From: an uncultured Collinsella sp. | Lineage (GTDB): Bacteria; Actinomycetota; Coriobacteriia; Coriobacteriales; Coriobacteriaceae | Assembly (NCBI GenBank): GCA_958445065.1 | Contig: CAUCQW010000013.1 | Location: 16,521-80,520, forward strand | Direction of reading: 5' to 3' | DNA: 64,000 nt | Part shown: positions 1 through 7,992 of the stretch, in pieces | Layout of the letters: every line of letters begins with the position of its first letter | Position numbering within the stretch: the first letter of the stretch is position 1 | Made by a program: the position numbers and the translations under genes | The notes under the pieces: generated by a model | Database searches by the model: none | What the model was told of the DNA's origin: nothing | Seen by the model: the letters and a program-made list of their open reading frames with translations, nothing else

Positions 1-207
1 TATGAGCGACATGAGGTGCATATCCCTCATGTTTCAAGCTCCAATCTGCCGGATTTGCCCAACTAAAAGTTTACGCCCACGCGCGAACAGGATTTGATTT
101 TTGAAATATGGACGAATTGCTCGTCAGGAGGGTAGAATGGTGCCGACGGCGGCCCAAGTTGTAGAGAGCTGGGCAGAGCCGTTGCTTAACGAAGTTGGGT
201 CATCGTC
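1..207. other. non-coding left edge
   Basis: No convincing gene is visible. A 7-bp inverted repeat, CATGAGG/CCTCATG, occurs near 10-31. The stretch is AT-richer than the core genome and presumably belongs to the accessory element to its right. Confidence 0.3.
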
Positions 208-333
208 TTAGCGACGGTGGCCTTTCTTTTTGGGCTTCGAGCCCTGCTTGAGTGCCTTGGAAAGGCCGACAAGGGCCGTGAGGAGCGAGACCATAGCGGT
301 CAGGAGCTTCACGAGCTCGGTGAAATCGGTCAT
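208..333 (-). CDS. 41-aa holin-like / type I toxin-like small protein
   Basis: An ORF of 41 codons starts at the ATG at 333-331, seven bases after a strong GGAGGT ribosome site. An ATG six bases upstream is too close to that site. Residues 4-28 form one hydrophobic helix rich in Leu, Val, Thr and Ala. The tail from residue 29 is strongly basic, ending in a KPKKKGHRR-type sequence. This layout matches short holin-like toxins and type I toxin peptides found on plasmids and integrative elements. It lies downstream of the relaxase on the same strand, so it may be a stability module. I see no antisense RNA promoter I can defend. The function is inferred from architecture only. Confidence 0.6.
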   Translation of the reverse strand: MTDFTELVKLLTAMVSLLTALVGLSKALKQGSKPKKKGHRR

Positions 334-520
334 GGGCATCACCTCCCATCGGATGGAGGGCTCTGCCCGGCACGAGGGCTGCCGCCAGCAAGGACGATTC
401 TATCAGAGCGGCTGACTCCCGCCGATCAATTCATACTCCTCACCCTCGCCGAATTGCGAGCATGAAAGAATCGGCACTGGATGGCAGCGCGCTAGGGCAC
501 CGACGATAGGCTTTCCAAAA

Positions 521-1720
521 CTAGCGAGGCGTGCCTCCGCGTGAGAAATCACCGCGATCGACAACGCGATCGTCCATCTGTCGCGACACGGCGCTACCGC
601 TGTGCGCCTGGCCGGCGGCGCGAACACGGTCGTCGCCGGCATCGACAACGCCGCCGGAATAGCGGTTGCGAATCTCCCTTGCGTAGCCGCGACGCGCAAG
701 AAGCTCATCGCGAACCGCCGGATCTTCGAGCAGATCTTCATCGCACTTCGGTGCGATGAACTTAGGGAAGAGATTGTAGGCGACGCCCTTGCTCGCCTTT
801 GCCTGCTCGACCCACGCCGAATACGCTTTTTTAAGCCGTTGGATGTAGATCTCACAGCGCTTCTCGTATGGAAGGGCTCGCTCGGCTTCAAGCACGTTAT
901 TTTTGAAGGCCGCCTCAAGTTGCTTGACCGCAAACCGACCGTCAAGACGGGTCAGGTTGAAAGTGCACTTCGGGTTGCCGGCCTCTTTGATATCAAGATC
1001 TGTCGCATAGACACGATTGTTCTTGATGAAAATGTCTACGCCCCATGAGGCAAGTAATTTTTTGAACTGCTCCATATTCTTCGGGTGGTAGTCGTTGATT
1101 GCAATATGGATCAGCTCGCGCAGATTGTTTTTATAACTGTACTCTCCGCGATCGACAATCTCCTTTTCAATATCGCGCGGCTGTCGATCTCGAATCTTCG
1201 AATTCTTCTTTCCCTTTTCGAGCTGGGCGAGATTCCAGTCCTTATCGAGTTCGCGGACCCATGAGGCGCGTTCGTACTTTCCATGCCGCCCGCCCGTCTC
1301 GCAACGCTTGCCAGTTAACAAATCGGTACGGTTGATCGCCATGTGCACTGCGTAGCGTTTTCCCGCCTTATCGCTTTCTTCGTGCAGCGCGAGAATCACC
1401 TGTTGATGCATATAGTGCTTCGCAAGCCATTGCTCCGCGTAGGCCAAACATGCATCGGGGGTCATCTTGCCCCCGTTGCATGAGCATTCTTCCGGAAGGA
1501 ACGCGAGGATCTGATGAAGCAAGATTACGTTTTTGGCTCCGGCTCTCGACGGCTTGTCGTGATGGAAAACCTTTCTGGTTCTATCCATTTTCGAAAACCA
1601 GCGATCGCTGTATTCGATGTTCCAGCCACCACGCGCAAGCGCATCTTTTCCGTTGATGTATTTACGGACGTTCTTTGCGTAGCGATCGCTCGAAACGCTT
1701 TTCTGTTTGATAACCGTCAC
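521..1720 (-). CDS. relaxase / mobilisation nuclease (MobA/VirD2-like)
   Basis: A 399-residue protein of the relaxase family, which nicks DNA at oriT and covalently holds the cut strand during conjugative transfer. An early tyrosine (Y14 or Y21, in a SSDRYAKNVRKY context) could be the nicking residue. His112 and the YAVHMAIN stretch (H126, N130) fit the His/Asn metal-binding motif of MOBP-type relaxases. The C-terminal half is basic and lysine-rich, as expected for DNA contact. Its start overlaps the stop of the upstream MobC-like gene by four bases (ATGA), so the two are translationally coupled. No coupling protein or type IV secretion genes are in the window. It would therefore be mobilised in trans unless those genes lie to the left. 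Confidence 0.8.
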   Translation of the reverse strand: MTVIKQKSVSSDRYAKNVRKYINGKDALARGGWNIEYSDRWFSKMDRTRKVFHHDKPSRAGAKNVILLHQILAFLPEECSCNGGKMTPDACLAYAEQWLAKHYMHQQVILALHEESDKAGKRYAVHMAINRTDLLTGKRCETGGRHGKYERASWVRELDKDWNLAQLEKGKKNSKIRDRQPRDIEKEIVDRGEYSYKNNLRELIHIAINDYHPKNMEQFKKLLASWGVDIFIKNNRVYATDLDIKEAGNPKCTFNLTRLDGRFAVKQLEAAFKNNVLEAERALPYEKRCEIYIQRLKKAYSAWVEQAKASKGVAYNLFPKFIAPKCDEDLLEDPAVRDELLARRGYAREIRNRYSGGVVDAGDDRVRAAGQAHSGSAVSRQMDDRVVDRGDFSRGGTPR

Positions 1721-2250
1721 TTCACATCACCACCAACGAAATAGCGCTTCTCGAGCTCATCGATAAAACAGTCCAGCTTACGCCCAACTTGGTAAACCTT
1801 TTCGAGTGTGCGGAAAACAGCTTTCTCGTTGTACGCGGGAAGCCCCTGGGCGTTCACGAAGTACATCAGCTGATTGAGATTCGTTCCTTCCTTCAGAAGT
1901 TCGTGATAAATCTTGTCGATCGACGCCCGATCGACATCGATTTTCTCGACATTCCCTTTGAGCAGTACGCGCCGCGCATACGAGCTCACGGTCACGCCAA
2001 GGGAATCAGCATTGCTTTCGATTTTCTTTTTTTCTTCCGGCGAGACCCGGACGTGAATGTCATCGGTTCGGAATTTCTGCCCAGCGATTTCCGAAAAACC
2101 AAAATCGATATCGAGATCGTCGGCATTGCACAAAACGAAGCGGATGAGTTCCGCCTCGCTCATCTCATGTCGCTTTGCGATTGCAGCGATGGTTTTCTTC
2201 TCGTCATTTGAAAGAGACGCCTTGACGGTGTGTGGGCGGAGCCTGCTCAT
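1717..2250 (-). CDS. MobC-like relaxosome accessory protein
   Basis: 177 residues. Two segments (about 8-50 and 66-105) look like ribbon-helix-helix DNA-binding units: a strand such as THVRVSPEEK-type followed by two helices. The C-terminal part carries the GTNLNQLMYFVN stretch (about 122-133), which resembles the NLNQ motif of bacterial mobilisation proteins. Such proteins bind oriT and assist nicking by the relaxase. It is the first gene of a mobC-relaxase pair (ATGA overlap). The region just upstream is rich in inverted repeats, consistent with its binding site. The duplicated RHH layout is longer than a minimal MobC of about 110-130 residues. Confidence 0.72.
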   Translation of the reverse strand: MSRLRPHTVKASLSNDEKKTIAAIAKRHEMSEAELIRFVLCNADDLDIDFGFSEIAGQKFRTDDIHVRVSPEEKKKIESNADSLGVTVSSYARRVLLKGNVEKIDVDRASIDKIYHELLKEGTNLNQLMYFVNAQGLPAYNEKAVFRTLEKVYQVGRKLDCFIDELEKRYFVGGDVK

Positions 2251-2353
2251 GATTCCTCCTCGGAAAACGAATCAGCGATCGGAGAGGACTCCGATCAAAA
2301 CCTGCTATGCGATTCGCTTTCCTTGATGAGGAACGGCTGGCGTCGTTCCAAAA

Positions 2354-2485
2354 ATGAAGAATCGTCGCCGCGATTCTTCATCGCGAAGTTTCAACTTCAC
2401 GATAACCTTATCGCCGCAGCAGGCGATAGGCAAGGTCTGTGGCGTGGTGTTTTTGGGGTCCGAATGGGCCCACAAAAATGCCACC
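2354..2485. other. oriT-like cluster of inverted repeats
   Basis: Four inverted repeats stand in a row upstream of the mobC-like gene. They are an 11-bp perfect repeat (2354-2364/2371-2381), GAAGTT-TC-AACTTC (2385-2398), TATCGCC/GGCGATA (2409-2415/2422-2428), and a longer imperfect pair, 2441-2458/2469-2485, around GTTTTTGGGG. This density next to relaxase genes is typical of an origin of transfer. The nick site cannot be assigned from sequence alone. Confidence 0.5.
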
Positions 2486-2609
2486 CACAGTCATCTTGCA
2501 ATCACCGGAACGGCGATTGGGCGGAGCGTAGCGTAGACACGAAATGAGAGGCCTCGTTTCGAGCGAAAGGCTTCGCGGTGTCGTAGTGTCAGCGGAGACC
2601 GTGAGCGGA

Positions 2610-2711
2610 AGCGAATTTTTAACGCGAAGGATGCTGAGTGTTAGAAATTCGCTGTAGCGAGAGCGGAGCGGTGATGCGAATGCGAGGGATGCCGAGTGTT
2701 TGCATTACCGC
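2610..2711. repeat. two tandem hairpins with the same loop motif
   Basis: The first hairpin has arms 2610-2623 and 2640-2653 (13 of 14 pair). The second has arms 2668-2680 and 2699-2711 (11 of 13 pair). The arms differ, but both loops contain the common motif GCGA(A/G)GGATGC(T/C)GAG followed by TGTT. A conserved loop on unrelated stems suggests that something recognises the loop. The rest of 2251-2353, 2486-2609 and 2712-2940 shows no gene that I can support. Confidence 0.5.
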
Positions 2712-2940
2712 GCAGCGGACTCCGGGCGAGGGCTGAAGCAAGTTGATGGAAGACCTTACCGATTTGCGGAAGGTTTTGCCCAAAGCATCCGGCACCGCCG
2801 GATTCTTTTGGAACGCCCTCTCGTTTGATTGCTTTCCTATCGTTTGCTCCTAGACTGGGCGTCTAAAAAAGGCGGCCGAACCGGCCGCCCACAAATAAAT
2901 AAACATTTACCGAATGTAAGAGGAGAGGAACATATGTCCA

Positions 2941-3591
2941 TCATTCCCAGTGACCGGCAACATCGACGACCCAATGTTGTCCCGTAGCCTGCTGTTCATA
3001 ATGTCCTTGGTCCTCAGAGGTGGTATACGAATCATTGATTGCAGAACCGCCGTTAGGATGCTGCGCATCGCCAAAAGTAGCGTGAGCGTGAGCGTCCATT
3101 TCGGCTGCAGATCCAAATGCTGCGTGGCATGCACTGCAGATCCAACGTTCATGGCGCGTATAAACCACATTCGGCACCCAGACCTGGCTGTAATCTGTCT
3201 CCCAGTGGCCCTGCTCGGCAACCCACTTCTTCTGGCTGCCGCCGTTGGAAGAGGAATTGTTGCTGCCGGAACTCTGCGAATTGCCGGAATTCTGCTTGGA
3301 CTGGGAGGAATCGCCCTTGTTGTCCGACTTCGAGGAATCGGAAGACTTGTTATCCTCCTTCTTGGAGTCATCGGACTTCTGGTCCTTGTCGTCGGATTCT
3401 TTCTTCTCCTCGGTCTTGGTTCCAGAGGTTTGCGCCGCCTTTTCTTCGCTTGGCTTCTTTTTGTCTTTGTTCTTTACCGCTGTGGCGGCCCTTTCCGTAG
3501 AGCCGCTTCCTTGCTTTGCAACGCCGGCACATCCAAGTTGAGGTGCCGAAAGGCACACCAGAAGCGCAACGATAATAGCCTTTTTTCTCAC
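2941..3591 (-). CDS. lipoprotein with Lys/Asp/Ser-rich linker and C2H2-like motif
   Basis: The best start is the GTG at 3591, five bases after GGGGAGA. It gives a classic lipoprotein signal (MRKK, hydrophobic core, LSAPQLGC with Cys21 as the lipidated residue). Residues of about 35-120 are a low-complexity linker of Lys, Asp, Ser and Asn. The C-terminal region has two similar GHWE/W-V-type segments flanking a zinc-finger-like pattern, C-x2-C-x12-H-x-H. A ribosome-supported GTG start is preferred over the ATG 18 bases upstream. The folded C-terminal module would sit outside the cell at the end of a flexible tether. Its function is unknown. Short Trp/His-containing extracellular modules with a CxxC...HxH signature occur in other Gram-positive lipoproteins, but I cannot name the family with certainty. 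Confidence 0.75.
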   Translation of the reverse strand: MRKKAIIVALLVCLSAPQLGCAGVAKQGSGSTERAATAVKNKDKKKPSEEKAAQTSGTKTEEKKESDDKDQKSDDSKKEDNKSSDSSKSDNKGDSSQSKQNSGNSQSSGSNNSSSNGGSQKKWVAEQGHWETDYSQVWVPNVVYTRHERWICSACHAAFGSAAEMDAHAHATFGDAQHPNGGSAINDSYTTSEDQGHYEQQATGQHWVVDVAGHWE

Positions 3592-3614
3592 ACCGATCTC
3601 CCCGTCCATGAAAC

Positions 3615-3648
3615 CGGGCGTTGGACACTAGCCGATATCCAACGCCCG
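3615..3648 (-). terminator. hairpin after the surface-protein gene
   Basis: A perfect 11-bp inverted repeat, CGGGCGTTGGA/TCCAACGCCCG, with a 12-base loop. It lies nine bases past the stop of the surface-protein gene and just before the lipoprotein ribosome site. There is no clear T-run, so it may be an attenuator between the two genes. Confidence 0.5.
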
Positions 3649-3656
3649 ACTCGCTT

Positions 3657-6600
3657 TTACATCTGCTCGCGGCGCTTCTTCCGGTCGAGGAAGACGCCGG
3701 CTGCCACAAGGACGGTACCGCCGATGGCGAACGTCTCGCCGATGAGGCCCGTGCGGTCGCCGGTCTGGGCGAGGTTGCCGGGCCGGGCGGTCTCCGTGCC
3801 GGCGAGATGCTTCGGGCTGTATGCCACCTGTTGCTTTGCGGCCTCCTCTGCCTCCTGTCGTGCGATCTCATCGGAAAGCTCCTGCTCCGCCGCGATGCGG
3901 TCGGACTTCGCCTGCTCGTAGGCGGCGAGCGCCGCATCATAGCCGGGCTTGAGCCCGTCCAGCGCAGCCTGCTTCTCGTCCAGGATGACTTTGGCGGGCG
4001 CGACCTTGGCACGTGCCTCGACTGCTGCGGCGAAAAGCGCGTTGAGGGCGTCATCCGCGTTCGCGTCATGGCCGGAAGCGATCGCCGCGTCGGCATTGAT
4101 GGAGTTCAGCCTCGCCAGCTTGGCGTCTGCCTGCGCCTTTGCCTGTTCGGCGGCGGAGACCAGGGACTCGGCGGCGATGGTATCCGCCTTCGCGGCATCG
4201 AGCGCGGCCTTGGTGTCATTGACGGCCTTTACTGCATCCTGCTGGCGCTGCTGTGCCTCTGCGAGCTTCGCGGCAAGACCGGTGAGGATGTCGAGGTTCG
4301 ACTGTGCGTCCTCGAGATCGGTCTGGGAGCCGGTGAGCCTGTCGGCGGCAACGCCGGTGTCGGCCTTTGCGGCATCGACGGCACGCTGGGCATCCGCGAG
4401 GGCGCGTGCGGTGCCGTCCGCCTTTTGCTTGGCGGCTGCGAGGACTGCCGCCTTCTCGGCTTGGTCGGCTGCCGCCGCGTCGTGAACGCTCTTTGCTGTA
4501 TCGACCGCCTTCTTGGCGTCGGCGATGTCCTGGAAGAACTTCGCGAGGTCGGCGTTCGCATCGTCCACGCCCTGCTGCTTAGCAGCGGTGTCCGCCTTGG
4601 CGGAATCCAACTTAGACTGTGCGGTCGTTACGGCTGCGTTGGCAGCATCAAAGGCGACCTGCTTCTGCTGGACGGTCGACTTTGCCGTATCGACTGCCGC
4701 GTTGGCGGCATCGAGGTCCGATTTCGCCGCATCAAGCTCGGTCTGGGCATCCGTGACGCCCTGTTGCTTGGCGGCGACATCAGCATTGGCGGCATCGACG
4801 GCACGCTGGGCATCCGCGACGCCCTGCTTCGCGGCATCGACACCTGCCTGTGCGGAATCCGCTGCGACCTGCTTCTGCTGAACGGTTGCGGTGGCGCCGG
4901 CGGCTGCCTGCTTCTTGGATGCGAGATCGGCCTTGGCTGCGTCGAGTGCGCTCTTGGCGTTCTTGAGACCGTTGATATAGGAGGTCAGCTTTTGCTCGTA
5001 CTCGTCGACGGAGATGGGGTTCGTGTTCCAACCGGAGCCGGACCAGCCGGAGATCTCTGCGGTATAGCACTGCGTCTGAAGCCCGGACATGGTGCCCTTG
5101 GTGCAGGTTGCCATTCCCATAACGGCGAGTTCGGGATTGATGATGTTCATGTAATGGCCGACGGTGCCGCTGCTGCCGTTCTCCCAGCGGCAGTTGTTTG
5201 CAATCCAATGGTTGATTGCGACGCCGTTCTTTGCATAGAAATCATAGGCATCCTTGCCGACAAGACCGGTGACTCCATAAAGGGCCTCCGTTGCCTTGTC
5301 GAAAAAGCCCTTCTCCTGCTCGATCCACTGCCCACTCGGATCGATTCCGTAATTCCATGCCAGGTTTTCGGCAAAATTATATTGACGGGCATGATCGAGC
5401 ACAGTGTCACTGTAGTTGGCATCCGCAATGGCACCGGCGATGAGCTTGTAGGTGACCTGGAGCTCGGACAGGCCGACCGACTTGCGGTAGTCGTTGACGG
5501 ACTTCATCCACCTGATCGCATTGAGCATGTTATCAAGGGACGTGGCGTCCTTGGAGTTGCCGACTTCGGTCTTTCCGGCATATTTGGCGTTCAGGATGAT
5601 GTTGACTGCGTCATCGGCACCCATGGCACGGAAGAAGCCGATGGCTCCCTGCTTGAGCTGCGCGTCGGCGGAATCGAGTTTTGCCTGTGCCTCGTCGACC
5701 TTCTGCTGCGCGGCGGTCACGGCGGCGTCTGCGGTATCCTTTGCGGCCTTGGCGTTCGCAAGCTCTACATCGGCGGCTGCCTTGGCGGACTCAGCGTCCT
5801 TGACAGCCTGCTTCGCTGCATCCAGCTTGGAGATGGCGTCGACGTTCGCCTGCTTGGCGGCATCGAGGTCGGCGTTCGCGGCATCGAGTGCGGACTGGGC
5901 GGCGTTCATGCCGGATTCGGCATCGGCCGCGGCCTGCTGCTTTATGGAGAGGGACGCCTGGGCATCATTCAGCTCGGTCTGCGCCGTTGCTGCAGCGGAC
6001 TGCGCCTGCTCGAGCTCGGACTCGCACTGGGACTGTGCCGCTTGTGCGGCAGCGAGGGCTGCCTCCGCGTCCGCGACCTTCTGTTTTGCCGCATCGTACT
6101 CCGGACCGCTGGCGCCTGCCTCCGCTGCGGCGAGGTCGGCTTTCGCCTTCTCGTAGGCGGCGCTGGCGGCTGCGGCCTTCGCATCCGCCGCGTCCTTGTT
6201 CTGCTGGGCTGCAGTGAGGACGGCATCGGCGGAATCCTTTGCAGACTGGGCCGCAACCAGCTTGGACTGGGCATCGGCAAGCGTCGCGTTGGCGTTGTCG
6301 AGTTCGGCCTGTGCCCTGCTCACGGTATCCGTGGCGTCGCGCACGGCCTGCTCGGCGGCACGGATAGCCTCCGGGGTGGCGCCTACGGCATCGGCCTTGG
6401 CTTTATCGAGGGCGTCCTTGGCATCTTGGGCCGCCTTGAGGGCGGACTGGTACGCTTCGACCTTCTCGGACGCATCTGCCTTGGCGTCTGCGAGACCCGC
6501 CTTCGCCTGCTCGAGGTCCTTGCCGGCGGCATCGGCGGCGTCCTTGCCCTCTGCGACCTGACGGGCGTACTCGTCCATTGCCGCTCGGTCGGCTGCCGTG

Positions 6601-7013
6601 CCGGCGCTGACTGCCGAATCGTAGGATGCCTTGGCCTGGTCGCGGGCGGAAGCCGCCTCGTTGTAGGGACCGGCGGCCTCATCGTAGGATGCCTTGGCGG
6701 CGTCCTCCTTCGCCTTCGCCTCGTCGACTGCCTTCTGCAGGTCCGCGATAGTCTGTGCGGCGGATTTTGCGCCGGTACCGGATGCCGCGCCGGCGTGGGC
6801 GGCGATCGGCGACATCACGGCGGGGTGCTGTGTGCCCCCGTCACCGGTCTGGGCGAATGCCGTGAACGGTGAGATGAGGCTCGACCCGGTCATGGCGGCC
6901 ATGGTCGCCGCGGTGACGGTCAGACGCGCGATCCCCTTCGGAGTGTGAATCTTTTTGCTTGGCAGTGCGGCGAAGTGATCGCCACCGGCAGCGAAGTGCT
7001 TTCCCTGAGTCAT
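3657..7013 (-). CDS. sortase-anchored coiled-coil surface protein with central CAP domain
   Basis: 1118 residues. A long signal peptide ends at an AFA-type site near residue 55. Two Ala/Lys/Asp-rich coiled-coil arms (about 70-460 and 665-1050) are built from repeats of the type AxxAVDAAKAD and AQxELDAA. Between them (about 480-660) is a CAP/SCP-PR1 domain, with FAENLAWNY and VGHYMNIINP as its signature stretches and several cysteines. The C-terminus has a LAQTG sorting motif (about 1081-1085), a hydrophobic helix and a KKRREQM tail, so it should be linked to peptidoglycan by sortase. It is probably an adhesin or host-interaction protein, which is an inference. The start codon follows AAAGGAA by about 12 bases. 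It is divergent from an XRE regulator with a palindromic site between them. The strong coding bias produces a long antisense ORF that is not a gene. Confidence 0.88.
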   Translation of the reverse strand: MTQGKHFAAGGDHFAALPSKKIHTPKGIARLTVTAATMAAMTGSSLISPFTAFAQTGDGGTQHPAVMSPIAAHAGAASGTGAKSAAQTIADLQKAVDEAKAKEDAAKASYDEAAGPYNEAASARDQAKASYDSAVSAGTAADRAAMDEYARQVAEGKDAADAAGKDLEQAKAGLADAKADASEKVEAYQSALKAAQDAKDALDKAKADAVGATPEAIRAAEQAVRDATDTVSRAQAELDNANATLADAQSKLVAAQSAKDSADAVLTAAQQNKDAADAKAAAASAAYEKAKADLAAAEAGASGPEYDAAKQKVADAEAALAAAQAAQSQCESELEQAQSAAATAQTELNDAQASLSIKQQAAADAESGMNAAQSALDAANADLDAAKQANVDAISKLDAAKQAVKDAESAKAAADVELANAKAAKDTADAAVTAAQQKVDEAQAKLDSADAQLKQGAIGFFRAMGADDAVNIILNAKYAGKTEVGNSKDATSLDNMLNAIRWMKSVNDYRKSVGLSELQVTYKLIAGAIADANYSDTVLDHARQYNFAENLAWNYGIDPSGQWIEQEKGFFDKATEALYGVTGLVGKDAYDFYAKNGVAINHWIANNCRWENGSSGTVGHYMNIINPELAVMGMATCTKGTMSGLQTQCYTAEISGWSGSGWNTNPISVDEYEQKLTSYINGLKNAKSALDAAKADLASKKQAAAGATATVQQKQVAADSAQAGVDAAKQGVADAQRAVDAANADVAAKQQGVTDAQTELDAAKSDLDAANAAVDTAKSTVQQKQVAFDAANAAVTTAQSKLDSAKADTAAKQQGVDDANADLAKFFQDIADAKKAVDTAKSVHDAAAADQAEKAAVLAAAKQKADGTARALADAQRAVDAAKADTGVAADRLTGSQTDLEDAQSNLDILTGLAAKLAEAQQRQQDAVKAVNDTKAALDAAKADTIAAESLVSAAEQAKAQADAKLARLNSINADAAIASGHDANADDALNALFAAAVEARAKVAPAKVILDEKQAALDGLKPGYDAALAAYEQAKSDRIAAEQELSDEIARQEAEEAAKQQVAYSPKHLAGTETARPGNLAQTGDRTGLIGETFAIGGTVLVAAGVFLDRKKRREQM

Positions 7014-7096
7014 TGTGCGGTTCCATTCCTTTTCCGTGCCCTATCCGACTGGGCATCAGAGTGCTTTCCAATAGAGATAATTATGCGCCTTAACTG

Positions 7097-7137
7097 GGAT
7101 TGTTGTATATAGTCCGTTGGCATAAATACAACAATCC
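7097..7137. promoter_or_regulatory. operator-like perfect palindrome in the divergent promoter
   Basis: The 12-bp arms GGATTGTTGTAT (7097-7108) and ATACAACAATCC (7126-7137) are exact inverse complements with a 17-base centre. The right arm ends one base before the ATG of the XRE regulator. A weak promoter fits inside it: TTGTTG at 7100-7105 and ATAAAT at 7122-7127. The position suggests autoregulation and control of the surface-protein gene. Confidence 0.6.
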
Positions 7138-7386
7138 ATGACTCTTTTTGTCATGGATATCTCGCCGCTACAACAATCCTTTGGTCTACGGTGCAAAGAA
7201 CTCAGATCAGAGTCTGGTTACTCACAAGAGCAATTTGCGAACCGCATTGACATGGACAGGTCTTACTATGCCTCGATAGAAGTCGGGAGAAGAAATGTCA
7301 GTCTTTCTAACCTCTCTAAAATTGCCAATGGATTCAACATATCAATTGCTGCACTTATGACTGGTGTCAGCGATAAAACGAATTAG
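7138..7386 (+). CDS. XRE-family regulator, controller (C)-protein-like
   Basis: 82 residues with a helix-turn-helix spanning about 18-73. The segment from GYSQEQFANRI through DRSYYASIEVGRRNVSLSNLSKIA resembles both Cro/CI repressors and the controller proteins of type II restriction-modification systems. The ATG at 7138 directly abuts a palindromic operator and has no ribosome site, so translation may be leaderless. An internal ATG (7153) is an alternative. No restriction or methylase gene is in the window, so a role in regulating the divergent surface protein or a lost partner is more likely. Confidence 0.75.
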   Translation: MTLFVMDISPLQQSFGLRCKELRSESGYSQEQFANRIDMDRSYYASIEVGRRNVSLSNLSKIANGFNISIAALMTGVSDKTN

Positions 7387-7446
7387 TCCATCATCATCAT
7401 CAGCGAACGCAGTGAGCGTATCAATCGACGGCGTAGCCGGCGGCAA

Positions 7447-7463
7447 GGTCACGGCACGTGACC
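7447..7463 (+). other. short perfect hairpin
   Basis: GGTCACG-GCA-CGTGACC is a perfect 7-bp stem with a 3-base loop, between the regulator stop and the terminator. It may be part of the 3' untranslated structure. Confidence 0.35.
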
Positions 7464-7487
7464 GCGCAGCGAGCTTTGCGAGCGAAG

Positions 7488-7516
7488 GGGACGGCATCGC
7501 CGTCCCTATTTCTTTA
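7488..7516 (+). terminator. intrinsic terminator of the XRE gene
   Basis: GGGACGGC-ATC-GCCGTCCC is a perfect 8-bp stem followed by TATTTCTTTA. This is a good rho-independent terminator for the rightward regulator. Confidence 0.7.
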
Positions 7517-7542
7517 TAGTATATTTCTCCATTAATTGGTCT

Positions 7543-7706
7543 CACCAAAATGGGTATAGCACAAGCTTCTGAACAGGCGTTTTTATCAAAAACTCAAAGC
7601 AGTCGAATCATCAAAATGGTGAAATATTTTACCCAAAAGGGGGAAGCGCTTCACCAAAATGGAACCGACTGACAGCTGTTGAAAACTTTTATCCCCAAAA
7701 TGGTGA
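7543..7706. repeat. phased CACCAAAATGGTGA-like motifs beside a tRNA
   Basis: Copies of a short near-palindrome start at 7543, 7609, 7631, 7652 and 7693 (a weaker one at 7782). The AAAA cores are separated by 66, 22, 21 and 41 bases, close to multiples of two helical turns. This stretch (7517-7835) carries no gene and abuts the 3' end of tRNA-Arg. It could hold arm-type integrase or excisionase sites, but that is inference. Confidence 0.5.
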
Positions 7707-7835
7707 TTTCCTGTTTTCAGTGGAAAACTCGGGAAGTCATAATATTTACTTACCAGATTTACAAACGGAAGCGGTTCTTAGCCCCAAAACCAGAACAGGT
7801 CAGAAGCAAAAATAACTCCTGACCTGCGATTTTCC

Positions 7836-7911
7836 TGGTGCCCCCGGGCGGATTCGAACCGTCGACACCCGCTTTAGGAGAGCGGTGCTCTATCCCCTGA
7901 GCTACGGAGGC
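7836..7911 (-). tRNA. tRNA-Arg (anticodon CCT)
   Basis: The complement folds as a full cloverleaf. The acceptor stem is GCCTCCG/CGGGGGC with one G-U pair, the anticodon stem CCGCT/AGCGG holds the loop CTCCTAA (anticodon CCT, reading AGG), and the T-loop is GGTTCGAATCC. CCA is encoded. The gene sits at the boundary between accessory DNA (lower coordinates, at its 3' end) and core genes, the usual arrangement when a tRNA serves as an integration site. Confidence 0.95.
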
Positions 7912-7992
7912 ATGCTGTACTAGTGTAGCAGATTTACGCCGCTGTAATGCAACGTATAGCCACTCTTCGAAGTTGCGGTGGAACAGCCCTCC

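Noticed and set aside
403..945. 180-codon minus frame overlapping the relaxase
   Set aside because: It is Arg/Ser-rich with no family pattern and overlaps the relaxase in another frame.
3621..6872. 1083-codon open frame antisense to the coiled-coil surface protein
   Set aside because: It is a by-product of the Ala/Asp/Lys codon bias of the real gene; its translation is Cys/Gly/Leu-rich with no family pattern, whereas the minus frame has a signal peptide, CAP domain and sorting motif.
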